Below, piece by piece: positions 1 to 5,730 of a DNA stretch of 6,516 bases (the stretch's first letter is position 1; each line of letters starts with the position of its first letter). The notes below the pieces were generated by a model. That model searched no databases, was not told the DNA's origin, and was given only the letters and a program-made list of their open reading frames with translations. The position numbers and the translations under genes were made by a program. Source of the DNA: Prevotellaceae bacterium (GTDB lineage Bacteria > Bacteroidota > Bacteroidia > Bacteroidales > Bacteroidaceae); the NCBI GenBank assembly GCA_031262265.1, contig JAISIB010000155.1, positions 1 to 6,516 on the forward strand. The letters are read 5' to 3'.

Positions 1-198
1 TTAGGCGCAACCATTGGTTGCGGACTGGCCGCGATCGGCGGAGGTTTTGGCATTGGTTACATCGGGAAAGGCGCGATGGAGGCCATGGGGCGGCAGCCCG
101 AAGAGATGAACCGTATCCGTACGAATATGATTCTCGCGATTGCTTTCGTGGAGGGAGTCTCTATTTTGGCGATTATACTCTGTTTTATCTTGGCATAG
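1..198 (+). CDS. atpE: ATP synthase Fo subunit c, 3' part (start outside window)
   Basis: Only the last 65 codons are present, open to the left edge, ending with TAG at 196-198. Subunit c is the membrane hairpin protein that forms the rotating proteolipid ring of the F1Fo ATP synthase. Visible residues 13-19 form the glycine-rich GxGxGxG pattern of the first membrane helix. Residues 31-33 are the RQP of the polar loop that contacts gamma/epsilon. Residue E51, in AFVEGVS within the second helix, is the ion-carrying carboxylate. Compared from memory with the Na+ ring of Ilyobacter tartaricus, the Gln position in helix 1 is Ile (I18) and the Ser after the key Glu is Gly (G52), which points to protons as the coupling ion. 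It is followed after 16 bases by atpF. Identification is firm; ion specificity is inferred. Confidence 0.96.
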   Translation, partial: LGATIGCGLAAIGGGFGIGYIGKGAMEAMGRQPEEMNRIRTNMILAIAFVEGVSILAIILCFILA

Positions 199-214
199 GT
201 TAAAGCAGAAAACT

Positions 215-724
215 ATGTCGTTACTTACACCGGATTTCGGCTTGTTTATTTGGATGCTCCTCTCTTTCGGGGTGGTATTCTTCGTGCTTGCGAAATATGG
301 CTTCCCCGTTATTGTCAAGATGGTCGAGGATCGGAAAAGTTATATTGATAAGTCCGTGATTTCCGCCCGTGAGGCCAACGAACAATTGGCGCACGTCAAA
401 TCGGAAAGCGCGGCCTTGATAGCAGCTGCCGATAAAGAGCAAGGGCGCATTATGCGCGAAGCGGCAGAAGAAAGGGAGAAAATAATTTTAGACGCTCGCA
501 AAAAAGCACAAGAAAGCGCGGAAAAAGAATTAGCGAAGGCGAAAATTCAGCTGCAAAAGGAGAAAGACGAAGCAATTCGGGAGATTCGTCGACAAGTGGC
601 TACGATGTCGGTAGATATTGCCGAGATGGTCATTCGTAAGAACCTGAGCACGCAAGAAGATCAGATGGCGATGATAGACCGAATGTTGGAAGACTATTTA
701 CAGCGGGGCGATGAGCAAGCATAA
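215..724 (+). CDS. atpF: ATP synthase Fo subunit b
   Basis: This 169-residue protein is the peripheral-stalk subunit that ties the membrane sector to F1 as a stator. It begins MSLLTPDFG, typical of Bacteroidota b subunits. One membrane helix spans about residues 8-26 (FGLFIWMLLSFGVVFFVLA) and is followed by a proline at 31. From about residue 40 to 140 there is a long charged Ala/Glu/Lys/Arg-rich stretch expected to form the right-handed coiled coil of the b dimer. The frame is open upstream to an ATG at 140, but that extension lies inside atpE and would put a non-homologous segment before the membrane helix, so the ATG at 215 is chosen. There is no Shine-Dalgarno; an A-rich leader (AAAGCAGAAAACT) precedes the start, as is usual in this phylum. 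Two stops in tandem (TAA TAG) end the gene, 10 bases before atpH. Length is normal. Confidence 0.96.
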   Translation: MSLLTPDFGLFIWMLLSFGVVFFVLAKYGFPVIVKMVEDRKSYIDKSVISAREANEQLAHVKSESAALIAAADKEQGRIMREAAEEREKIILDARKKAQESAEKELAKAKIQLQKEKDEAIREIRRQVATMSVDIAEMVIRKNLSTQEDQMAMIDRMLEDYLQRGDEQA

Positions 725-734
725 TAGGTAGACG

Positions 735-1295
735 ATGGATTTAGGTATTATCTCAAAACACTATGCCAAAGCTTTGCTGGATTATGCGGTGGAGCGAGGT
801 GCGGAAGACGTCGTTTATGACGAGTGCCGGTGCTTCGTGTCGCATTTTGCCGGAGACCCGCGGCTACGACAAGCATTGGAAAATCCGATACTGACGGCAC
901 AGGAAAAAACTGACTTGATAGTTGCGGCAACCCATGAGGATGGTAAGACGAGTACGACGTATGCCAATTTCATCCGGTTGGTGCTGCAACATCACAGAGA
1001 AGGTTTGTTTCGTCTGATGTGCCTGATCTATATGGATTTGTATAGGCAAATGAAGCATATCGGCGTGGCGGCGTTGACGACGGCCGTTCCGGTGGATGCC
1101 GAGACGAAGAAGCGCATCCGGCAGACGGCGGCGCATATTATCCATGCCGACGTAGAATTGCAAACGCACATCAATCCGGATATACTCGGCGGTTTTATTT
1201 TCGACATCAACGACTATCGCATTGACGCCAGTGTGGCTATGCAATTGAAGCGAGTAAAGAAACAACTGATAGCAAGGAATAAACGTATCGTATAA
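735..1295 (+). CDS. atpH: ATP synthase F1 subunit delta (OSCP)
   Basis: This 186-residue protein is the delta/OSCP subunit, which sits on top of the F1 head and links it to the b-subunit stalk. The N-terminal helical-bundle domain opens with the family signature YAKALLDYA (about residues 10-18). The C-terminal domain carries the conserved PDILGGF segment (about 148-154), followed by an ID..SV..QL pattern typical of the end of the family. Length matches the usual 175-190 residues. The gene lies between atpF (10-base gap) and atpA (6-base gap), the standard F-H-A order. The start at 735 directly precedes the first conserved helix. Delta sequences diverge fast, so the assignment rests on both motifs and gene order. 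Confidence 0.95.
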   Translation: MDLGIISKHYAKALLDYAVERGAEDVVYDECRCFVSHFAGDPRLRQALENPILTAQEKTDLIVAATHEDGKTSTTYANFIRLVLQHHREGLFRLMCLIYMDLYRQMKHIGVAALTTAVPVDAETKKRIRQTAAHIIHADVELQTHINPDILGGFIFDINDYRIDASVAMQLKRVKKQLIARNKRIV

Positions 1296-1301
1296 AGCGA
1301 A

Positions 1302-2882
1302 ATGACAAATACAATCAAAGCCAGTGAAGTGTCCGACATATTGCGCCGCCAGTTAGACGGTATCGACACGAAAATACAACTCAGCGAAATCGGCGTAGTA
1401 CTGCAAGTAAGCGACGGAGTAGCACGCGTGTACGGGTTACGCAATGCCGAAGCCAACGAATTGCTGATCTTCGAGAACGGAATAAAGGGAATCGTCATGA
1501 ATCTCGAGGAAGATAACGTAGGCGTCGTGTTGCTGGGGGCAACCGATCAGATCAAAGAACGGTTTACTGTTCGTCGTACGGGGCGAATCGCGTCGATACA
1601 GGCCGGCGAAGGCTTGCTGGGGCGCGTCATCAACCCGCTGGGCGAACCGCTCGACGGCAAAGGGAACATAGGTGGCGAGCTTTTCGAAATGCCTTGGGAG
1701 CGTAAGGCTCCCGGCGTAATCTATCGTCAACCGGTCAATGAGCCGCTGCAAACCGGCATTAAGGCTATTGACGCGATGATACCGATTGGACGCGGACAGC
1801 GCGAGCTGCTGATCGGCGATCGCCAGACTGGGAAAACGGCCATAGCCGTAGATACCATTATCAATCAGAAAACGAACTACGAAGCAGGCGATCCTGTCTA
1901 TTGCATCTATGTTGCGATCGGGCAGAAAGCCTCTACCGTAGCTTCTATCGTCAATACGTTGGAGCAACACGATGCATTGAAATATACGATTATTGTAGCG
2001 GCGACTGCGGGAGACCCTGCTGCCTTGCAATACTTCGCTCCGTTTGCGGGCGCGGCTATCGGTGAGTATTTCCGCGACACCGGTCGGCATGCGCTGATAG
2101 TCTATGACGATTTGTCGAAGCAAGCTGTATCCTATCGCGAAGTGTCTTTGATTTTGCGCCGTCCGTCCGGTCGCGAGGCCTATCCGGGTGATATTTTCTA
2201 CCTGCATTCGCGTTTGTTGGAGCGCGCGGCTAAGATTATCAACCAGCCCGAAGTGGCCGCGCAAATGAACGATTTACCCGAAACCCTGAAAGGGAAAGTA
2301 AAGGGTGGCGGTTCGTTGACGGCACTGCCGATCATTGAGACGCAGGCCGGTGACGTATCGGCCTATATTCCGACGAACGTGATCTCTATTACCGACGGAC
2401 AGATATTTCTGGATACGAACCTCTTCAATCAAGGGAATCGCCCCGCTATAAATGTGGGCATATCCGTCTCGCGCGTAGGCGGCAACGCACAACTGAAAGC
2501 CATGAAGAAAGTAGCCGGTACGTTGAAAATAGATCAAGCGCAATATCGCGAACAAGAAGAGTTTTCCAAATTCAGCGGCGAGATTGATGACGTGACGGCA
2601 TTTACGCTTGATAGAGGGCGCAAGAATACTCGTATGCTGGTACAGCCGCAGTATTCTCCGATGCCCGTTGAACAGCAGATAGCCATTCTATATTGCGGCA
2701 TTCATGGGTTGTTGAAGAGTATATCGATAGATAATGTGGCCGCTTTTGAAGATGCTTTTATCAAATCGCTGCAACTCAACCATCAAACCGACGTATTGGA
2801 TGTATTGCGGCGCGGTGAAATAACGCCGGAGATAGAGAAAATCTTGACGGCGACGGCAGCTACGACGGCTAAACAGTTCTAA
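1302..2882 (+). CDS. atpA: ATP synthase F1 subunit alpha
   Basis: This 526-residue protein is the non-catalytic nucleotide-binding subunit that alternates with beta in the F1 hexamer. The N-terminal beta-barrel domain covers about residues 1-100. The nucleotide domain has the Walker A loop GDRQTGKT at 172-179 and the Walker B region LIVYDDLSK with D269/D270. R391 in ISVSRVGG corresponds to the arginine that reaches into the beta catalytic site (E. coli alpha R376). A helical C-terminal domain follows. The protein is slightly longer than E. coli alpha (513). Comparing with the remembered E. coli sequence, the extra residues fall mainly as about five after Walker A (near 190-200) and about seven in the segment 311-336, which starts KIINQPEV. 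Both are probably lineage traits. The start MTNTIKASEVSDILRRQL aligns with phylum relatives. It lies 6 bases after atpH and 11 before atpG. Confidence 0.98.
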   Translation: MTNTIKASEVSDILRRQLDGIDTKIQLSEIGVVLQVSDGVARVYGLRNAEANELLIFENGIKGIVMNLEEDNVGVVLLGATDQIKERFTVRRTGRIASIQAGEGLLGRVINPLGEPLDGKGNIGGELFEMPWERKAPGVIYRQPVNEPLQTGIKAIDAMIPIGRGQRELLIGDRQTGKTAIAVDTIINQKTNYEAGDPVYCIYVAIGQKASTVASIVNTLEQHDALKYTIIVAATAGDPAALQYFAPFAGAAIGEYFRDTGRHALIVYDDLSKQAVSYREVSLILRRPSGREAYPGDIFYLHSRLLERAAKIINQPEVAAQMNDLPETLKGKVKGGGSLTALPIIETQAGDVSAYIPTNVISITDGQIFLDTNLFNQGNRPAINVGISVSRVGGNAQLKAMKKVAGTLKIDQAQYREQEEFSKFSGEIDDVTAFTLDRGRKNTRMLVQPQYSPMPVEQQIAILYCGIHGLLKSISIDNVAAFEDAFIKSLQLNHQTDVLDVLRRGEITPEIEKILTATAATTAKQF

Positions 2883-2893
2883 AAGCCCATTAC

Positions 2894-3781
2894 ATGGAAT
2901 CCATTCGGGAAATCAAGCATCGTATAGGTACGGTACAAAGTACGTTGAAAATCACATCGGCCATGAAAATGGTGGCGTCGGCGAAGCTGCACCACGCAGA
3001 AGCTGCCATCGAAGGCATGCATCCGTATCAAGCGCACATGAGCGGGATATTGGTGAATTTTTTGCGTTCGACTTCTTCGTTCGGACACTCGGCTTATGTA
3101 GCGGTGCGCCCCGTGCGCAATGTATCTTTGGTATGTTTTGCTTCCAACACGGCACTTTGCGGCGGTTACAATGCCAATATTTTACGCGAGCTGGTACGTT
3201 TGTTGGAAATGTATCACGAGAAAGGATTGAAACCGGAGAATATACGGATTTATGCGGTCGGAAAGAAAATGGAAGAATCGGTGCGGCATTTGGGATATAC
3301 TTCGCAAGGAAATTATCAGGCAATGATTTCCCTCCCGAGCTATGCGCCCGCCTACGAATTGGCGGAGCAATTGACACAAAGTTTCTTGGCCGGTGAAACA
3401 GATAGGGTGGAGTTACTCTATCATCGTTTCCGGTCGGTCGCTTCGCATGACGTAGTGACGGATACCTATTTGCCCATTGATTTAGCGCAGATGCAAAATG
3501 AAATGGCCAGTGATGCACCCGCCTCATCCGTTGATTATATCGTAGAACCATCGGAAGAAGAGCTGCTGGCCGCCTTACTACCCGAAGTATTGAAGTTGAA
3601 ACTTTTCACTGCCCTATTGGATGCTGCCGCTTCCGAGCATGCGTCTCGTATGATTGCCATGCAAACAGCCAGCGAAAATGCCGAACAACTCATCACCGAC
3701 CTGACGGTGCAGTATAACAAGTCGCGTCAGCAAGCTATTACCAACGAATTGTTGGATATTGTAGGCGGCAGTATGCAATAA
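2894..3781 (+). CDS. atpG: ATP synthase F1 subunit gamma
   Basis: This 295-residue protein is the central rotor shaft that couples c-ring rotation to catalysis in the alpha/beta head. The N-terminal helix carries the signature IKHRIGTVQSTLKITSAMKM (about residues 7-26), which enters the hexamer. ALCGGYN at 87-93 is the family's conserved LCGG loop of the Rossmann-like domain. The C-terminal helix ends with SRQQAITNELLDIVGG (about 277-292), the other half of the shaft coiled coil. Length is near the usual 285-295. It is the last gene of the operon: the stop codon runs straight into a hairpin, and a second terminator follows. No atpD or atpC follows, which agrees with the Bacteroidota arrangement in which beta and epsilon head the operon. 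Confidence 0.98.
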   Translation: MESIREIKHRIGTVQSTLKITSAMKMVASAKLHHAEAAIEGMHPYQAHMSGILVNFLRSTSSFGHSAYVAVRPVRNVSLVCFASNTALCGGYNANILRELVRLLEMYHEKGLKPENIRIYAVGKKMEESVRHLGYTSQGNYQAMISLPSYAPAYELAEQLTQSFLAGETDRVELLYHRFRSVASHDVVTDTYLPIDLAQMQNEMASDAPASSVDYIVEPSEEELLAALLPEVLKLKLFTALLDAAASEHASRMIAMQTASENAEQLITDLTVQYNKSRQQAITNELLDIVGGSMQ

Positions 3782-3817
3782 AACCGATACCGTTCACTTA
3801 TTAAATGGTATTGGTTT
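3781..3817 (+). terminator. Hairpin at the end of atpG, possible operon terminator
   Basis: An inverted repeat begins at the last base of the atpG stop codon. The arm at 3781-3794 pairs with 3804-3817 (AAACCGATACCGTT against AATGGTATTGGTTT) as 14 base pairs, two of them G-U wobbles, around a 9-base loop. The following U-tract is short (about three T within the arm, then GTC), so on its own it would be a weak terminator. It may instead protect the 3' end of the atp transcript or work together with the stronger hairpin about 16 bases further on. The pairing is seen directly; the function is inferred. Confidence 0.55.
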
Positions 3818-3832
3818 GTCAAGCATAGGAAC

Positions 3833-3866
3833 AAAAAAGACTACTCCCTCAGAGAGTAGTCTTTTT
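3833..3866. terminator. Bidirectional intrinsic terminator between convergent atpG and CoA-transferase genes
   Basis: The structure reads A6, then GACTACTC (3839-3846), a 7-base loop, GAGTAGTC (3854-3861) and T5 (3862-3866). The 8-bp stem is flanked by an A-tract on one side and a T-tract on the other. Transcription from either direction therefore makes a stem followed by a run of U. It serves the + strand atp operon (52 bases after the atpG stop) and the - strand CoA-transferase gene, whose stop codon lies only 14 bases away at 3881-3883. Confidence 0.9.
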
Positions 3867-3880
3867 GTGTATATAGTGAA

Positions 3881-5377
3881 TTAGTTCGCGTAATCTGCCC
3901 AGTTTGTCAGGCGCATGTCTCCTTTTTCCAATAAAGATACGTGCATACCCAACGCAGCTTTCAGACTGTGCGGCGTTTGTCCTTTGCCGGCCAGTTTGAG
4001 ATAATCCCAAAGTATTTGCTTGTAGTCGGGGTGCGCGCATTTCTCGATGATTTCGTGCGCACGCTCCACCGGACTTTTGCCGCGCAGGTCGGCAATACCT
4101 TGTTCGGTGATGACCACGTTGACCGAGTGTTCGTTGTGGTCGACGTGCGAAACCATCGGAACGATGGCACTGATGCAACCACCTTTGGCAACTGACGGAC
4201 ACGAGAAGATCGAAATATAAGCATTGCGGGTGAAGTCGCCCGAACCGCCCAATCCGTTCATCATCTTGGTGCCGGTGATATGCGTAGAGTTGACGTTGCC
4301 GTAAATATCGGCTTCGATAGCGGTATTCATGGCTACGATACCCAAACGGCGAACGATCTCCGGATTATTGGATATTTCCGAAGGACGCATCACTAATTTG
4401 TCGCCGAAAAATGCCATGTTCTCGTAGATCTCGCCCAAGCATTCGTTGGTCACGGAAAGCGAGCATGTGCTACCGAACTTAATGCGCCCTTCTTTCATCA
4501 GCGCGATGACGGAGTCTTGAATCACTTCGGTGTACATCTCGAAGGCGGGGATATTCTTATCGTGCCCCAATGCGGCCAACACGGCGTTTGCTATATTGCC
4601 CACTCCCGATTGCAGCGGCAGGAATGTCTTCGGAATGATGCCTCGTTTGAGGTCTGCGGCGAGGAACGAAGCCACGTTGTGTCCGATTTGAGTCGTCACT
4701 TCGTCCGGCTCGGTGAATCCGCGCGCTTCGTCAGGGATATTTACCTCTACCACGCCCACGATTTTCTTCGGGTCTACTTGTATATACGGTGTGCCGATGC
4801 GATCGGAAGGTTTGTATATGGGTATCTCGCGACGCACGGGCGGGTCGAGCGGTTGATAGACGTCGTGCAGCCCGATACTGTTTTTGCTATGGAAAGCGTT
4901 CAGTTCAACAATGATTTTGTCGGCCATCTGCGCAACGGTAGGCGATATGCCGCCGGCAGCCGTCAGGTAGATCTTCCCGTCGGCGGTCAGTTCGCAAGCC
5001 TCGATAATGGCGACGTCTAACTTTCCGAAGAAGCCGTAGCGTAATTCTTGTGCCATCTGCGAAAGATGAATGTCGTTATAGGCAATCTCTCCGTTGTTGA
5101 CGGCTTTGCGAAAGTCGCCGTTGGTCGTGTACGGCGCGCGGTAGCGCATAGCGTGCGTGCGGCTCAATATACCGTCGCACGATTCACCCGTAGAGGCTCC
5201 ACTAAATAAACTAATCTGAAACGGATTGCCCTTGGCGTGCTCTGCTTCGGCAATTTTGGCTATTTCGGGCGTGACGGCCTTCGGCGAACCGGCAGGAGTA
5301 AACCCGCTGACGCCTATGTTCATGCCGTGCTTAACGAATGTGGCAGCTTCGGCTGCCGATAAGTAAGGATATGACAT
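3881..5377 (-). CDS. Acetyl-CoA hydrolase/transferase family protein (acyl-CoA:carboxylate CoA-transferase)
   Basis: This 498-residue cytoplasmic enzyme belongs to the family that includes Clostridium kluyveri Cat1, E. coli ScpC and Acetobacter AarC. These move CoA between short acids such as succinate, acetate, propionate or butyrate through a glutamyl-CoA thioester. Visible features are LQSGVGNIAN (255-264), including the GVGN loop that lines the CoA/oxyanion site; EMYTEVIQD (280-288), where E284 lines up with catalytic Glu294 of AarC; and GGSGDF (377-382), with G378 at the AarC Gly388 position. Length is normal for the family (about 500). The start MSYPYLSAAEAA is the only reasonable ATG and is preceded by an AT-rich leader. 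It lies 24 bases downstream of the small 65-residue gene and is probably co-transcribed with it. A role in fermentative acid formation or succinate/propionate metabolism is inferred; the true substrate pair is unknown, and calling it a hydrolase is probably misleading. Confidence 0.95.
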   Translation of the reverse strand: MSYPYLSAAEAATFVKHGMNIGVSGFTPAGSPKAVTPEIAKIAEAEHAKGNPFQISLFSGASTGESCDGILSRTHAMRYRAPYTTNGDFRKAVNNGEIAYNDIHLSQMAQELRYGFFGKLDVAIIEACELTADGKIYLTAAGGISPTVAQMADKIIVELNAFHSKNSIGLHDVYQPLDPPVRREIPIYKPSDRIGTPYIQVDPKKIVGVVEVNIPDEARGFTEPDEVTTQIGHNVASFLAADLKRGIIPKTFLPLQSGVGNIANAVLAALGHDKNIPAFEMYTEVIQDSVIALMKEGRIKFGSTCSLSVTNECLGEIYENMAFFGDKLVMRPSEISNNPEIVRRLGIVAMNTAIEADIYGNVNSTHITGTKMMNGLGGSGDFTRNAYISIFSCPSVAKGGCISAIVPMVSHVDHNEHSVNVVITEQGIADLRGKSPVERAHEIIEKCAHPDYKQILWDYLKLAGKGQTPHSLKAALGMHVSLLEKGDMRLTNWADYAN

Positions 5378-5401
5378 AATTATTATATGTTGTAAATTGG
5401 A

Positions 5402-5599
5402 TTAGTATCTACGTTGAAGAATCTCCGACCAGATGATCGCTCGCCTGACTTCGTCCGTATTGGTGGGGTCGAGTATCGGCGCATCGTCGTTGACCACAGG
5501 CTTCGCAGGAGCTTGCGCCGTTTGTTTCGCAGCATGTGGATTTTGCTTCTTTTTAGAGGCATTTGCCCGCGCAGACGGGCTGATGTATGTACTTTCCAT
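5402..5599 (-). CDS. Small hypothetical protein upstream of the CoA-transferase
   Basis: This 65-residue protein is not assigned to a named family. Residues 1-41 look disordered: rich in Ala, Lys, Gln, Pro and Ser, with a basic KKK at 16-18. Residues 44-65 (DPTNTDEVRRAI, then IWSEILQRRY to the end) look like a short amphipathic helix and resemble the ends of small uncharacterised Bacteroidales proteins, a recollection I could not check. There is no signal peptide, membrane segment or metal-binding cysteine. The ATG at 5597-5599 sits about 24 bases after a TAnnTTTG element, with an A-rich leader and no Shine-Dalgarno. The gene ends 24 bases before the CoA-transferase, so the two are probably one operon. 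An overlapping Arg-rich frame (5383-5625) is less protein-like. Coding status is likely; the function is unknown. Confidence 0.7.
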   Translation of the reverse strand: MESTYISPSARANASKKKQNPHAAKQTAQAPAKPVVNDDAPILDPTNTDEVRRAIIWSEILQRRY

Positions 5600-5622
5600 G
5601 AGGTGTTCGTTATAAACTGTCG

Positions 5623-5630
5623 CAAAGGTA
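5623..5630 (-). promoter_or_regulatory. Putative Bacteroidota-type promoter (-7 element TACCTTTG)
   Basis: Read on the - strand, 5630 to 5623 is TACCTTTG, a full match to the TAnnTTTG -7 consensus of Bacteroidota primary sigma factors. About 17-18 bases further upstream lies only a T-rich stretch (TGTTTTC) instead of a clear TTTG -33 element. Transcription would start near 5615-5618, giving a leader of about 17-20 bases before the ATG of the 65-residue gene. It would drive that gene and the CoA-transferase. The match is seen; activity is inferred. Confidence 0.6.
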
Positions 5631-5644
5631 GGAGATTTTTATGA

Positions 5645-5680
5645 AAGAAAACAGTAGAGGCGCGAAATTCGCGCCTCTAT
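5645..5680 (-). terminator. Intrinsic terminator of the nuclease-fold gene
   Basis: A perfect GC-rich inverted repeat, TAGAGGCGCG at 5655-5664 and CGCGCCTCTA at 5670-5679, surrounds the 5-base centre AAATT; one more A-T pair can close it to a 3-base loop. Read on the - strand the stem is followed by CTGTTTTCTTTC, a U-rich tail. On the + strand the downstream sequence lacks a U-run, so it should act for the - strand gene that stops at 5731, about 50 bases before the stem. The U-rich tail overlaps the -33 region of the next promoter. Confidence 0.82.
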
Positions 5681-5730
5681 CGTTTGCATGTTATCCGAAT
5701 ACCTTAATATCACTTTGAGAACTCTGCAAT

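Noticed and set aside
140..214. N-terminal extension of atpF to an upstream ATG
   Set aside because: It overlaps the end of atpE and adds 25 residues not seen in b subunits; the ATG at 215 gives the expected N-terminus.
1437..2264. 275-codon open frame on the - strand opposite atpA
   Set aside because: It lies entirely within a clearly coding, highly conserved gene, has no recognisable domain or promoter, and its open length is explained by the codon bias of atpA.
2952..3551. 199-codon open frame on the - strand opposite atpG
   Set aside because: Shadow of atpG; the translation is rich in Arg, His and Pro with no family features.
4517..5020. 167-codon open frame on the + strand opposite the CoA-transferase
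   Set aside because: Fully antisense to a gene with all family motifs; no promoter or homologue recognised.
5383..5625. Alternative 80-codon - strand frame overlapping the 65-residue gene
   Set aside because: Arg/Lys/Thr-rich composition typical of an out-of-frame reading, and its start falls within the putative promoter region; the 65-residue frame has a better start and a family-like tail.
5655..5679. GC-rich palindrome considered as a regulator binding site or recombination site
   Set aside because: Its position about 50 bases after a stop codon and the U-rich tail on the - strand are better explained by an intrinsic terminator; no second copy was seen in the window.
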